Positions 37,992 to 48,428 of a stretch of DNA of 64,000 nucleotides are shown piece by piece. This DNA is from Marichromatium gracile (GTDB lineage: Bacteria; Pseudomonadota; Gammaproteobacteria; Chromatiales; Chromatiaceae). The number at the start of each line of letters is the position of its first letter. The first letter of the stretch is position 1. The notes under the pieces were generated by a model. That model was not told the DNA's origin. It ran no database searches and saw only the letters and a program-made list of their open reading frames with translations. The stretch spans positions 1 through 64,000 of the forward strand of contig NZ_SMDC01000012.1 of the NCBI RefSeq assembly GCF_004343155.1, written 5' to 3'. A program made the position numbers and the translations under genes.

Positions 37992-39856
37992 TCAGGGCTC
38001 TCCGCAGCCGGCAGGCGCAGTTCGAAGCAGGCGCCCGCGCGGGCGGGCTTGGCCACCAGCGCGCCACCCATCTCGGTGGTGATGCGCGAGGAGATCGCCA
38101 GCCCCAGCCCGAGCCCGTCGCCCGCGGCCTTGGTGGTGAAGAAGGGCTCGAAGATCACCGCCAGGTCGGACTCGGGGATGCCGGGGCCGGTGTCGCGCAC
38201 CCAGGTCACCACGGTGTCGCCCTCGCGGCGGGCATCGATCTCGATGCGGCGTTGTTCGGCCTCGGCGATGGCCTGACAGGCGTTGCCGAGCAGATTGACG
38301 ATGACCTGCTGGAGCAGCACGTCGTTGGCGCGGACCTGCAGATGGTCGGGGATGCGCGCGATCAGCTCGCCGTGACAGCGCGCGAGCATCGGCGTGATGA
38401 TCCGTGTAGCCCCCTCGATCACCGCCGCCAGTGGCAGTGGCGTCAGCTCGCCCGAGGTCTTGCGTGCGAACAGCTTGAACTGGGAGCCGATCTTGGCCAT
38501 GCGCTCGGTGAGCGCGAGGATCTGACCGAGGTTGGCCGCGACCTCCTGATGACGCTCCTTGGCGAGCAGCAGCCGTCCATTATCGGCATAGGTGCGGATT
38601 GCCGCCAGCGGTTGGTTGAGTTCGTGGTTGATGCTCGCCGACATCTGCCCGAGGGTGGCGAGCTTGGCCGACTGGATCAGTGCCTGCTGGGTCTCGCGCA
38701 GCGCCTGCTCGGCGCGCAGCCGCTCGTCGATCTCGGCGCGCAGCCGCCGATTGGTGCGGGTGAGCTCCTCGGTGCGGGTGGCGACCCGGGCCTCGAGTTC
38801 GAGGTTGATGCGCTCGAGGGTGGCGCGCGCGCGCTCGGTGAGTGCGGCATGGGCGCGGCGGCTGCGCTGGCGCTGTAACAGCAGCGCGACGCCGAGCGCG
38901 GTGACCGCGAGCAGTGCGCCGGCGAGGGCGGTGAGCTTGAGGCTGTCGCGCATCACCGTGCTGGTGTTGGAGAGCACGTGGACCTGCCAGCCGGCGTTCT
39001 GCATCGCGCGCGATTGCAGCAGGTAGGGCGGTGGCTCCGGCCAGGATGCGGGCGGGCCGAGCCGGACCAGGGTGCCGTCGGCGGTGGTGTCGCGCACCGC
39101 CAGCTCGAGTGGCTCGAGGCTGGCGTCGAGATAGCGGTTGCTCGCGCGGATGCGCCGTCTGACCTCGGGGGCGAGCGGGTGCAGGGTGCGAAAGCGTTGT
39201 GCCGGTTCGGTGGAGATGAAGATCACCCCGTCGGGGTCGGTGACGAGGAAGACATGCCCGGACTTCGCCCAGCGTCGCTCGGCCTCGGTGACGTCGATCT
39301 TGACCACCACGGCGCCGAGGATCTCGTGGTTCTCGCGCACCGGGTAGGCGAAGTAGTAGCCGCGTCGCTTGGAGGTGGTGCCGAGGGCGAAGTAGCGCCC
39401 GAGCTCACCGTCCATGGCGTCGTGGAAGTAGGGGCGGAAGCTGAAGTCGCGGCCGACGAAGGGGCGCTCGGCGTTCCAGTTGCTCGCGGCGATGGTCAGT
39501 CCCGCGGCGTCCATCAGATAGGTGTCGGTGGCGTCGCTGATGCGGTTGACCGTCTCCAGATAGCGGTTGAGCGCGACGATGCTCTCGCGCCCGCCCGGGG
39601 TGCGGAGGAACTCGGTCAGGCGCGGGTTGGTGGCGAGCAGCTCGGGCAGCGGTTCGTACTTGGCCAGCAGCCCCTGGAGATGGACGACGTAGAGGTCGAG
39701 GTCGGTGCGCGCCTGCTCGGCCAGCCGCTCGACGCCGTCGTGATAGGCCCAGCGCGCCAGCCCCCAGAGCCCGGCGCAGACGAGCGCGAACAGCGCCAGC
39801 CAGGGGAGATGGCGGGCGGGGTGCGGACGGGGGGATGGCGGCTGCTCGACGATCAA
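37988..39856 (-). CDS. dctB: C4-dicarboxylate sensor kinase DctB
   Basis: A 622-residue membrane kinase. Two membrane helices (about 18-37 and 312-332) flank a periplasmic double-PAS sensor with the DctB-type segments NWNAERPFVGRDFSFRPYF and RRGYYFAYPVRENHEILGAV. Then a coiled coil, HisKA (LATLGQMSASINHELNQPLA, phospho-His in NHELNQP) and HATPase (NLLGNACQAI, DTGPGIPESDLAVIFEPFFT). I place the start at a TTG (39856) because homology begins there; longer frames add proline-rich sequence. Confidence 0.92.
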
Positions 39857-39906
39857 GCGTGTCTTCCGGCCCGGGGCCGGACGCGCCGTCCCGCGTGATG
39901 GCGGGC

Positions 39907-39929
39907 GGCGCCTCGGGCCCCGAGGCGCC
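39907..39929 (-). terminator. Hairpin between ubiV and dctB
   Basis: GGCGCCTCGG-GCC-CCGAGGCGCC is a perfect 10-bp stem in the 85-base gap after ubiV, without a T-tract. It probably separates the ubi transcript from dctBD, at least partly. Confidence 0.5.
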
Positions 39930-39941
39930 GGGGTGGCCGGA

Positions 39942-40880
39942 TCAGGCCGGTCCGGGCACGGCGACGCCGGTGCCGCCGGCATAGCCCGCGGCACCGGTCC
40001 AGTAGCCGTCGCACAGCCCCGAAGGGGCGTACTCGCGTAGCTTGGCCAGGCCTTCGCCATGGCTCATGTCACCACGCAGACAGGCGTCGAACACGGCGAT
40101 GATGTCGCTGGTGTGGCGCGACTGCGGGCTGATGCGCAGCAGCTCGACGCCGAGCGCGGTGACCTCGTCGAGCGCGCCGAGCAGGGTGTGGGTGCTCGCC
40201 GACTGGGTCTGGATGCCGTTGAGGGTGAGGAAGTGATCGCCCTCCTGGGTGTCGATGGTCAGTCCGTCGGGGTAGTCGATGCAGCAGAACTGGCAGTCGT
40301 CCTTGGCGAGATCGCGGTTGTAGGCGGTGAAGCAGCGTGCCGAGTAGGCCAGCGGCAGCCGCCCGAAGGCGAACAGCTCGCACTCGACGCCCTCGGGGCG
40401 GGTTGCGATCAGTGCGCGCGCGGTGTCGCGACCGAGTTCGACCGGCAGCACCCAGCGCTTGAGTCCGTGGCGGGCGAGAAAGGCCAGGGTGCGATCGTTG
40501 TAGAGGTTGATCGAGTGACCGGCGACGAAGGGGTGACCGTCGAGATACTCCAGCGCGCCGAGATCGTTGGCCTCGACCAGGAAGCGCCGGTCGGAGCAGA
40601 GTCGCTCCAGGGTCTTGAGTTCGCCGTCGGACTCGATCAGCGCCAGGGTCGAGATCACCGGCTCCTTGCCGGCGGCGGCGACGCGCTCGGCCAGCTCCCA
40701 GTAGTCCTCGGGACGCAGCAGGCGGCGCTTGGAGCAGATGGTCTCACCGAGATAGATGGTCGCCACCGGGGTCTCGAGCATCTCGGCGTAGAAGTCCATC
40801 ACCTGTTCGCGCGGCCAATGGTAGAGCAGGGGGCCGAGCGAGAGACGGGGGCGCTGGTTTGGCGTGTGCTGGGGTTGCAT
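39942..40880 (-). CDS. ubiV: UbiV, U32-family subunit of O2-independent ubiquinone hydroxylation
   Basis: A 312-residue peptidase-U32 family protein homologous to E. coli YhbV. UbiU and UbiV form a complex with 4Fe-4S clusters that hydroxylates ubiquinone precursors without O2. The cluster cysteines are visible: one in TIYLGETICSKRR and three in YSARCFTAYNRDLAKDDCQF with CCID following (C-x12-C-x2-C). LSLGPLLYHWPREQVMDFYA at the start is typical. It follows ubiU by 148 bases and is probably in the same transcript. Confidence 0.94.
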   Translation of the reverse strand: MQPQHTPNQRPRLSLGPLLYHWPREQVMDFYAEMLETPVATIYLGETICSKRRLLRPEDYWELAERVAAAGKEPVISTLALIESDGELKTLERLCSDRRFLVEANDLGALEYLDGHPFVAGHSINLYNDRTLAFLARHGLKRWVLPVELGRDTARALIATRPEGVECELFAFGRLPLAYSARCFTAYNRDLAKDDCQFCCIDYPDGLTIDTQEGDHFLTLNGIQTQSASTHTLLGALDEVTALGVELLRISPQSRHTSDIIAVFDACLRGDMSHGEGLAKLREYAPSGLCDGYWTGAAGYAGGTGVAVPGPA

Positions 40881-41028
40881 GGCTATCGGGTGTCAGTGGG
40901 GCTGTTGGGATGGATTGACCGGGGCGGCGATCGTCGTCACGCCCCCGGCTGTGTCCGTTCGGGTCTGGCGGCCGGGGAGCGACGCGTCGACCGGAGCGTG
41001 GTGACGCGCCGCCGATTCCCGGTGATCG

Positions 41029-42024
41029 CTAGTGCCACTGGCGGTGGTAGGGGCCGAGCGTGGTCTGGGTGCCCTCGGAGACCTGAGCCAGTGCCGCCCG
41101 CCAGTCGTCGCGCGGGCGGAAGTTCTGGGGGTCGCGGCGGCAGGCGTCGATCGCCTCGCGCCATACCCGGGTGACCTGGGTGACGTAGCGGGTGCTGCGC
41201 TGGCGTCCCTCGATCTTTATCGCGCTCACCCCGGAGGCGATGATATCGGGGAGGATCTCCATGGTGTTGAGGCTGGTCGGCTCCTCGATGGCATAGCGCA
41301 GCTTGCCGTTGACCTGATAGCGACCCTTGCAGATGGTCGGATAGCCGGCCGGCTCGCCGTGACCGCGGCGTTCGAGCAGCACCCCGCCGAGGCGCGTCTC
41401 CTGGCCCTCGGCGGTGTCGATCCACTCGACGTGGGAAGCCGGCGAGCAGGCGCCGAAGGTATTGGGCGACTGGCCGGTGGCATAGGAGGAGAGCAGGCAG
41501 CGGCCCTCGACCATCACGCACAGGCTGCCGAAGCCGAAGATCTCGACCGGTACGTCGCAGCGTTCGATCAGGTGTGCGACCTGGGCGAGCGAGAGCACGC
41601 GCGGCACCACCACGCGCTTGATACCGAACTGGCGGTGCATGAAGTTGATCGCCGCCGGGTTAGTCGCCGAGCCCTGCACCGAGAGGTGCAGGTTGAGCTG
41701 CGGGTGCGTGTTGGCGGCATAGTCGAGCACGCCCATGTCGGCGGCGATCATGGCGTCGACGCCGAGATCGGCGGCGCGGTCGACCGCCGCGCTCCAGCGC
41801 TCCCAGCCATTCGGTTGGGCATAGGTATTGACGGCGACCAGCACCTTGACGTTGCGATCGTGCGCGTAGCGCAGGCCGTCACGGATCTGCTTGTCGCCGA
41901 AGTTCAGGCCGGCGAAGTGACGGGCGTTGGTATCGTCGCGAAAACCGATGTAGACGGCGTTGGCGCCGTTGTCGACGGCGGCCTTCAGCGCCGGCAGGTT
42001 GCCGGCGGGACAGACGAGTTCCAT
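41029..42024 (-). CDS. ubiU: UbiU, U32-family subunit of O2-independent ubiquinone hydroxylation
   Basis: A 331-residue U32 family protein homologous to YhbU. MELVCPAGNLPALKAAVDNG at the start and FRDDTNARHFAGLNF are family signatures. Cysteines expected to hold the 4Fe-4S cluster lie in FGSLCVMVEGRCLLSSYATG, FGACSPAS and TICKGRYQ. It begins 20 bases after the radical SAM gene yhcC and is therefore likely under the FNR box that precedes yhcC. Partner of UbiV. Confidence 0.94.
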   Translation of the reverse strand: MELVCPAGNLPALKAAVDNGANAVYIGFRDDTNARHFAGLNFGDKQIRDGLRYAHDRNVKVLVAVNTYAQPNGWERWSAAVDRAADLGVDAMIAADMGVLDYAANTHPQLNLHLSVQGSATNPAAINFMHRQFGIKRVVVPRVLSLAQVAHLIERCDVPVEIFGFGSLCVMVEGRCLLSSYATGQSPNTFGACSPASHVEWIDTAEGQETRLGGVLLERRGHGEPAGYPTICKGRYQVNGKLRYAIEEPTSLNTMEILPDIIASGVSAIKIEGRQRSTRYVTQVTRVWREAIDACRRDPQNFRPRDDWRAALAQVSEGTQTTLGPYHRQWH

Positions 42025-42044
42025 GGTGGATGGTCTCCAGCGAG

Positions 42045-43019
42045 TCAGGCGGTACTTGCAAGTTTGCGGCAGGACGAGGGCGTGATCAGGTCACCCTGTC
42101 GGGTGCCGCGCCGATACAGCTCGGCTTCGATGCCGTTGAGCACGGCCCATTTCTGGCTACACCAGTCGGGGGCGAGCAGGATATCGCGCGAGGCGGTGCC
42201 GGTGACCCGGTGGAAGGTCACCTCGGGCGGGGTGCGCTCGATGATGTCGGCGCAGGTGTCGACGTAGTCCTCCAGCGCGAGCGGCTGGTAGTGACCGCGT
42301 CGCCAGTCGACCGCCAGGCGGGTGTGGCGCACGACGTGGAGGGCGTGCAGCTTGAGTCCTTCGACACCGACGCCGAGCACGCGCTCGAGGCTCTCGATGG
42401 CGTGGTTGCGTCCCTCGCCGGGGAGACCGACGATGAGATGGGCGCAGACCGGGATGCCGCGGCGGTGTGCTGCCTGCACCGCGCGCTGGTAGTCGGCGAA
42501 GGTGTGACCGCGGTTGACGCGCTCGAGGGTGCGATCATCGGCCGACTGCAGTCCGAGTTCGAGCCAGATCTCCTTGCCGCGGGCGCGATAGCGCGCGAGC
42601 AGGTCGAGCACCGCCTCGGGCACGCAGTCGGGGCGGGTGCCGATCGACAGCCCGATGACATCGGGGTGGACGAGCGCGCTGTCGTAGCGCTCGCGCAGCG
42701 CGTCGATCGGGTCGTAGGTATTGGTATAGGCCTGGAAGTAGGCCATGAAACGGCGCGCCCCGGTGCGCTTGGCGAGCACGGTGCGGCCCGACTCGATCTG
42801 CTCGGCGATCGAGGGCGGCTCCTTGGCGTTGGGGCTGAAGGAGACGTTGTTGCAGAAGGTACAGCCGCCCCGGCCCTTGGTGCCGTCGCGGTTGGGGCAG
42901 GTGAAACCCGCGTTGAGGGCGAGTTTGTGCACCCGCTGACCATAGCGGTTCAGCAGATACTGTCCAAAGGTATTGACGCGATCGCTGAGGATGCGCTGTT
43001 GAGCTTGGGGCGGGGGCAT
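42045..43019 (-). CDS. yhcC: TIGR01212 family radical SAM protein (YhcC type)
   Basis: A 324-residue radical SAM enzyme of the YhcC family, whose reaction is not established. Visible: VNTFGQYLLNRYGQRVHKLA, the 4Fe-4S motif in CPNRDGTKGRGGCTFCNN (C-x10-13-C-x2-C in this family), GLSIGTRPDCVP, LELGLQSADDRTLERVNRGH, and HLIVGLPGEGR. First gene of yhcC-ubiU-ubiV. The ATG at 43019 has no Shine-Dalgarno and lies so close to the FNR box that the message may be leaderless. Confidence 0.92.
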   Translation of the reverse strand: MPPPQAQQRILSDRVNTFGQYLLNRYGQRVHKLALNAGFTCPNRDGTKGRGGCTFCNNVSFSPNAKEPPSIAEQIESGRTVLAKRTGARRFMAYFQAYTNTYDPIDALRERYDSALVHPDVIGLSIGTRPDCVPEAVLDLLARYRARGKEIWLELGLQSADDRTLERVNRGHTFADYQRAVQAAHRRGIPVCAHLIVGLPGEGRNHAIESLERVLGVGVEGLKLHALHVVRHTRLAVDWRRGHYQPLALEDYVDTCADIIERTPPEVTFHRVTGTASRDILLAPDWCSQKWAVLNGIEAELYRRGTRQGDLITPSSCRKLASTA

Positions 43020-43054
43020 CCGACTAAAGCTAACCGTGCTCGATGAATAACCGT

Positions 43055-43068
43055 TTGATCCAGATCAA
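43055..43068 (-). promoter_or_regulatory. Perfect FNR/Anr box upstream of yhcC-ubiUV
   Basis: TTGAT-CCAG-ATCAA matches the FNR consensus in all ten specified positions. Centred 42 bases before the yhcC ATG. For class II activation the start site would fall within a few bases of the ATG; a weak -10 (TAGCTT on the minus strand) is correctly placed. Confidence 0.85.
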
Positions 43069-43225
43069 CGAATGGGCAATCCGGGATCCGGGGCGAAGGC
43101 CGACGCGGTGGTCGGGATCTGGGGCGGAGGCTGACCCCTGACAATCTCGGGGGCATGTTCGGGCCAGCTTTGCAGTACCATTTTGTAGTAATGCAAGAAA
43201 AACCCAATTCAAGAACTGGAACTTC

Positions 43226-46200
43226 ATGATAGCCGAATCCCAGCCCCGCATCCGCGAGATCCCCTACAACTACACCTCGTACTCCGACCGCGAGATTGTC
43301 ATCCGGTTTCTCGGCGAGCCCATGTGGCGGCTGATCGAGTCGCTGCGGGGGAGTCGACGGACCGGGCGATCGGCGCGGATGCTGTTCGAGGTGTTGGGCG
43401 ACATGTGGGTGGTCTCGCGCAATCCCTATCTGCAGGAGGATCTGCTCGAGAATCTCGATCGTCGTCAGCTGCTGCTGCAGGCGATGCGTCACCGGCTCGA
43501 TCAGTTCGAACAGCGACTCAACGACAATCAGCGTGCTGCCGAGCTGCTGGAGGCGGCGCGCGGTGCGGTCGCCCGGCTCGAGGACTGGTTCACCCAGGAG
43601 ACGGCCCATCGCGACCGCTTGCGCAAGGCGCTTGCCGGCATCACCCACCCCGACAACCTCGACTTCGGCGGGCTGGCGCGGGTCTCGCACGCCACCGATG
43701 CCACCGACTGGCGCGTCGAGCTGCCCTTCGTGGTGATCTCCCCCGACAGCGAGGCCGAGGTCGCCGCCATCGTGCGCGCCTGCATCGACTGCGGTCTGTC
43801 GCTGATCCCGCGCGGTGGCGGCACCGGCTATACCGGTTCGGCGGTGCCGCTGCATCAGCACACCGCGGTGATCAACACCGAGAAGCTCGAGTCGCTCTCG
43901 GGCGTCGAGCGAATCGAGTTGCCCGGGGTCGAGGGCCGGGTGCCGACGGTGCGCTGCGGCGCCGGCGTGGTCACCCGGCGGGTCTCGGACCTGGCCGACA
44001 GCAACGGCCTGGCCTTCGCCGTCGACCCGACCTCGCAGGACGCCTCCTGCATCGGCGGCAACATCGCGATGAACGCCGGCGGCAAGAAGGCGGTGCTGTG
44101 GGGCACCGCGCTCGACAACCTCGCCTCGTGGCGGATGGTCACCCCGGATGCGCAGTGGCTCGAGATCGAGCGGCTCGATCACAACCTCGGGCGCATCCAC
44201 GATCAGGCGCTGGTGCGCTTCCGTGTCTCGCGCTACGACACCGACGGGCGCACCCCGGTCGGTGAGCCCGAGATCCTGGAGATGCCCGGCGCCTCGTTCC
44301 GCAAGGTCGGGCTCGGTAAGGACGTCACCGACAAGTTCCTCTCCGGCCTCCCGGGGGTGCAGAAGGAGGGCTGCGACGGGCTGATCACCTCGGCGCGTTT
44401 CATCCTCCACCGCATGCCCGATCACGTGCGCACCGTGTGCATGGAGTTCTTCGGCACCGATCTCGATCTCGCGGTGCCGGCGATCGTCGAGATCAAGGAC
44501 TATATCGAGTCCTTGCCCGAGGTGCTGGTCGCCGGGCTCGAGCACCTCGACGAGCGCTATGTGCGCGCCGTCGACTACAGCACCAAGGCCTCGCGCCGCG
44601 AGTTGCCGAAGATGGTGTTGATCGCCGATCTGGTCAGCGACGACGAGGCCGCGCTCGATGCCGCCGCGGCACGGGTGGTGGAGCTGGTGGGGGCGCGCGA
44701 CGGCGAGGGCTTCATCGCCGTCAGCCCCGAGGCGCGCAAGCGTTTCTGGCTCGATCGCGCGCGCACTGCGGCGATCTCGCGCCACACCAACGCCTTCAAG
44801 ATCAACGAGGACGTGGTCATCCCGCTCGATCGGCTCTCCGATTACAGCCGGGGCATCGAGCGGATCAACATCGAGCAGTCGATCCGCAACAAGGACGCGA
44901 TCATGGCCGCGGTGCTCGACTACCTCGGCAGCGGACTGGAGGAGGCGCGGCGTGCCGGCGACTACGAGGTCTCGGAGGAGGACGTCGCCATCCTCGCGGC
45001 CAAGCGCGATGCCGCGCGCGAGGTGCTGGAGACGGCACGGGCGCGCTGGCGCGCGATCCTCGAACACCTCGAGGCCCCGGCCGCCGAACATCTCGAACTG
45101 CTTCACGAGAAGGAACGCGCGCGGGTGCGTGAAGGCGACACCCTGTTGGCGATGATGCTGCGTCGCGACCTGCGTCAGTCCTATGTCCGCGAGGTCGCCG
45201 CGCAGCTCAACGAGATCTTCTCCGGCAAGGACCTGGAGCGGGTGCGCACGCGTCTGGTCGAGATCCATCGCCGGTTGCGCGATTCGCGACTGTTCGTGGC
45301 GTTGCACATGCATGCCGGCGACGGCAACGTCCACTCCAACATCCCGGTGCACTCCTCGGACTACGCCATGCTCCAGGAGGCCGACGAGGTGGTGGCACGG
45401 ATCATGGCGCTCGCCTCCGGGCTCGGCGGGGTGATCTCGGGCGAGCACGGCATCGGTCTGACCAAGCTGCAATATCTCGAACCCGAGAAGCTCGAGGCCT
45501 TCGTCGCCTACAAGGAACGGGTCGACCCGGAGCAGCGCTTCAACCGCGGCAAGCTGATGCCCGGTGCCGGGCTCGAGGGCGCCTATACGCCCTCGCTGCG
45601 GCTGGTGCAGCAGGAGGCGATCATCCTCGAGGAGACCGAGCTCGGCGCCCTCAACGACGACGTCAAGAACTGTCTGCGCTGCGGCAAGTGCAAGCCCAAG
45701 TGCATGACTCACGTGCCGCGTGCCAACCTGCTCTACTCGCCGCGCAACAAGATCCTCGCCACCGGGTTGATCATCGAGGCCTTCCTCTACGAGGAACAGA
45801 CCCGGCGCGGGCTGTCGTTGCGTCACTTCGACGCGATGAACGACGTCGCCGATCACTGCACCGTGTGCCACAAGTGTCTCGCCCCCTGTCCGGTGAACAT
45901 CGACTTCGGTGACGTCACCATGCGGCTGCGCCGCATCCTGGTCGCGCGCAAACGCAACCGCTTCTCCCCCGGGGCCTGGGCGGCAATGCGCTTTCTCAAC
46001 GTCACCGATCCGCGGGCGATCCGTCTGCTGCGCACCGCGCTGGCACGCTGGGGCTTTGCCGGGATCAATCTCGGACACCGGGTGGCGCGGTTGCTGGGGC
46101 TGACACGCGCGCCCAGGCGTCATCCGGGGATCACCACCGGCAAGCCGAAGGCGGTCGGTCAGGTGGTCGAGCTGGTGGCGCGACCGATCCGGGTGGAGCT

Positions 46201-47083
46201 GCCCAAGCAGACCTTCCGCCAGGTGCTCGGGCTCGAGGACAAGACCCAGATCCCGATCCTGCGTGACCCCGGGATCACGCAGGAGGAGGCCGAGGCGGTG
46301 TTCTACTTCCCCGGCTGTGGCTCGGAGCGGCTGTTCTCCGACATCGGGCTGGCGACCCTGGCGATGCTCTGGCGCGGCGGTGCCCAGACCATCCTGCCGC
46401 CGGGCTATCTGTGCTGCGGCTATCCGCAACGCGCCGCCGGGCTGGAGGCGCGCGGTCAGCGCATCACCATGGAGAACCGGGTGCTCTTCCATCGCGTGGC
46501 CAACACCCTCAACTACATGGATATCCGTACCGTGGTGGTCTCCTGCGGAACCTGCATGGATCAGCTGCTGAAGTACGAGTTCGAGCGGATCTTCCCGGGG
46601 TGCCGGCTGCTCGACATCCACGAGTGGCTGATGGAGAAGGGGATGAGCCTGCGGGGCGTCGACGGGGTCAAGTATCTCTACCACGATCCCTGCCACACCC
46701 CGATGAAGACCCACGCGCCGATCAAGGTCGCGTCGAGTCTGATCGGCGACCCGGTGACGCTCTCGGATCGTTGCTGCGGCGAGGCGGGCACCCTGGGTGC
46801 ACAGCGCCCGGACATCGCCAACCAAGTGCGCTTCCGCAAGCGCGAGGAGCTCGAGGCCGGGGTGCGCGCACTCACCGGCGCCCCTCGGGTCGAGCACGGC
46901 GAGGCCAAACTGCTCACCGCCTGCCCGGCCTGTCAGCAGGGTCTGGCCAAGTATCATGACGAGACCGGTCTCGAGACCGACTACATCGTGGTCGAGATGG
47001 CGCGTCGCCTGATCGGCGAGGACTGGCAGCAGCGCTTCATCGCGCAGGCCCGCGCCGGCGGCGTCGAGCGCGTGTTGCTCTGA
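43226..47083 (+). CDS. DUF3683-type FAD/4Fe-4S oxidoreductase
   Basis: A 1285-residue fusion. N-terminal DUF3683 (1-125, [20 protein letters not shown]). FAD-binding PCMH domain (about 160-300, [36 protein letters not shown]) and FAD-oxidase C-terminal domain with [16 protein letters not shown] and [15 protein letters not shown]. Ferredoxin-like double cluster near 815-890 ([25 protein letters not shown]) and two CCG cysteine-rich domains ([41 protein letters not shown]). This is a D-lactate/glycolate-dehydrogenase-like layout in one chain, passing electrons to quinone through heterodisulfide-reductase-like domains. The substrate is unknown. Confidence 0.92.
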   Translation: MIAESQPRIREIPYNYTSYSDREIVIRFLGEPMWRLIESLRGSRRTGRSARMLFEVLGDMWVVSRNPYLQEDLLENLDRRQLLLQAMRHRLDQFEQRLNDNQRAAELLEAARGAVARLEDWFTQETAHRDRLRKALAGITHPDNLDFGGLARVSHATDATDWRVELPFVVISPDSEAEVAAIVRACIDCGLSLIPRGGGTGYTGSAVPLHQHTAVINTEKLESLSGVERIELPGVEGRVPTVRCGAGVVTRRVSDLADSNGLAFAVDPTSQDASCIGGNIAMNAGGKKAVLWGTALDNLASWRMVTPDAQWLEIERLDHNLGRIHDQALVRFRVSRYDTDGRTPVGEPEILEMPGASFRKVGLGKDVTDKFLSGLPGVQKEGCDGLITSARFILHRMPDHVRTVCMEFFGTDLDLAVPAIVEIKDYIESLPEVLVAGLEHLDERYVRAVDYSTKASRRELPKMVLIADLVSDDEAALDAAAARVVELVGARDGEGFIAVSPEARKRFWLDRARTAAISRHTNAFKINEDVVIPLDRLSDYSRGIERINIEQSIRNKDAIMAAVLDYLGSGLEEARRAGDYEVSEEDVAILAAKRDAAREVLETARARWRAILEHLEAPAAEHLELLHEKERARVREGDTLLAMMLRRDLRQSYVREVAAQLNEIFSGKDLERVRTRLVEIHRRLRDSRLFVALHMHAGDGNVHSNIPVHSSDYAMLQEADEVVARIMALASGLGGVISGEHGIGLTKLQYLEPEKLEAFVAYKERVDPEQRFNRGKLMPGAGLEGAYTPSLRLVQQEAIILEETELGALNDDVKNCLRCGKCKPKCMTHVPRANLLYSPRNKILATGLIIEAFLYEEQTRRGLSLRHFDAMNDVADHCTVCHKCLAPCPVNIDFGDVTMRLRRILVARKRNRFSPGAWAAMRFLNVTDPRAIRLLRTALARWGFAGINLGHRVARLLGLTRAPRRHPGITTGKPKAVGQVVELVARPIRVELPKQTFRQVLGLEDKTQIPILRDPGITQEEAEAVFYFPGCGSERLFSDIGLATLAMLWRGGAQTILPPGYLCCGYPQRAAGLEARGQRITMENRVLFHRVANTLNYMDIRTVVVSCGTCMDQLLKYEFERIFPGCRLLDIHEWLMEKGMSLRGVDGVKYLYHDPCHTPMKTHAPIKVASSLIGDPVTLSDRCCGEAGTLGAQRPDIANQVRFRKREELEAGVRALTGAPRVEHGEAKLLTACPACQQGLAKYHDETGLETDYIVVEMARRLIGEDWQQRFIAQARAGGVERVLL

Positions 47084-47189
47084 GTCAGCCGCCAGTCAGC
47101 GGGGAGTGGTGGCTGGTCGCTGCTGAACTGGCGGTTGGCGGTCTTTTCGCCGGACGCGCTGCGCTTTTCGCGACCTAACTGGGTTCAGA

Positions 47190-47313
47190 AGGCTTGTTCC
47201 CCTTTGCGCCCTGCGCGCCTTTGCGGTTCAATCCTTCTGGCCGCTGGCCGCTGGCCGCTGGCCGCTGGCCGCTGGCCGCTGGCCGCTGGCCGCTGGCCGC
47301 TGGCCGCTGGCCG
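47190..47313 (+). repeat. Compound intergenic repeat with (CTGGCCG)11
   Basis: CCCTTTGCGCCCTGCGCGCC then TTTGCGGTTCAATC and eleven perfect CTGGCCG heptamers at 47237-47313. It sits in the 308-base gap between the oxidoreductase and cheV. The unit differs by one base from the CTGGCGG arrays at 0.8 and 29.6 kb. Confidence 0.9.
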
Positions 47314-47391
47314 CGCAACCTTGAAAGCGTGTGTGTGCGACGTGTAGCATCGCGCGATACCCTGTGACGTCAGAAGCGATTGAATTTCCTC

Positions 47392-48321
47392 ATGTCGAAG
47401 AACAATACCGGGTCGACCCTCGAGTCCAATCAGGCCGCTGGCACCCGGCTCGAGTTGCTGCTGTTCCAGCTCGAACACAAGCAGCTGTTCGGGATCAACG
47501 TCTTCAAGGTCAAGGAGGTCATTCCCTATCAGCCGCTGACGCGCCCGGCCGGCGCCCACCCGCTGGTCAAGGGCATGGCGACACTGCGCGGCATCACCAT
47601 GCCGATCATCGACCTCTCGCAGGCGGTCGGTGGTCCGGAGATGGCCGAGCCGGAAAAGGGCTATATCATCATCACCGAGTACAACCGCTCGGTACATGGC
47701 TTCCTGATCCGTCGCGTCGACCGCATCGTCAACACCCAGTGGGACCAGGTGCAGCAGCTGCCCTCGCATCTGGGCAAGAACGTCTATGTGACGGCGGTGA
47801 CGCTGATCCAGGAGGAGTTGGTCGAGATCCTCGATGTCGAGAAGGTGCTCGACCAGGTGGTGCACGTGAGCACCGATGTCTCCAAGGACCTGAGTGGACG
47901 CATCCATGCCGAGAATCGCCGGGTGCTGGTGGTCGATGACTCGGCGGTGGCGCGCCACCAGATCCAGCGGGCGCTCGAGCAGCTCGGTATCGAGTGCACC
48001 CTGCTCACCGACGGCAAACATGCGATCGACCTGATCCACCAGATGCAACAGGAGGGCATCGACGTTGCCGAGCACTTCAGCATGGTCGTCTCCGACATCG
48101 AGATGCCGGAGATGGACGGCTATCAGCTCACCTCGGAGATCCGCAAGGATCCGCGTCTCGCGGATCTCTATATCCTGCTGCACTCCTCGATCAGCGGGGA
48201 GTTCAACGTCGACATGGTGAAACGGACCGGGGCCAATAAGTTCATCCAGAAGTACAGCCCGGACGACCTGGCCGAGGCGGTGCTGGAGCGGTTGAAGGAG
48301 CCGCCGGCGACCAGCGCCTGA
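47392..48321 (+). CDS. cheV: Chemotaxis coupling protein CheV
   Basis: A 309-residue CheW-receiver fusion. CheW-like part (about 18-165): LLFQLEHKQLFGINVFKVKE, PLVKGMATLRGITMPIIDLS and YNRSVHGFLIRRVDRI. Receiver part (about 180-305): VLVVDDSAVARHQIQRALEQ, phospho-Asp in MVVSDIEMPEMDGYQL, and FIQKYSPDDLA. CheV couples receptors to CheA and may act as a phosphate sink. Other che genes are not in the window. ATG 47392 is used; the ribosome site is weak. Confidence 0.95.
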   Translation: MSKNNTGSTLESNQAAGTRLELLLFQLEHKQLFGINVFKVKEVIPYQPLTRPAGAHPLVKGMATLRGITMPIIDLSQAVGGPEMAEPEKGYIIITEYNRSVHGFLIRRVDRIVNTQWDQVQQLPSHLGKNVYVTAVTLIQEELVEILDVEKVLDQVVHVSTDVSKDLSGRIHAENRRVLVVDDSAVARHQIQRALEQLGIECTLLTDGKHAIDLIHQMQQEGIDVAEHFSMVVSDIEMPEMDGYQLTSEIRKDPRLADLYILLHSSISGEFNVDMVKRTGANKFIQKYSPDDLAEAVLERLKEPPATSA

Positions 48322-48428
48322 GGGTTGCCAGGGGGGGCGGGCTCGGAGCGGTGCATGAGCCGCCCCGAGCGGTAGACAGGGACGCTCGATCCATCATGAG
48401 GATCCCTTTTATCCATTGAGGAGGCGCT

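Noticed and set aside
42950-46957. A 1335-codon open frame antisense to the oxidoreductase gene, and similar long antisense frames at 12111-14495, 24236-29143 and elsewhere
   Set aside because: These are products of very high GC in codon position 3 of the sense gene; their translations are low-complexity (Ala, Arg, Gly, Asp, His rich) with no family motif, while the sense frames have clear domains.
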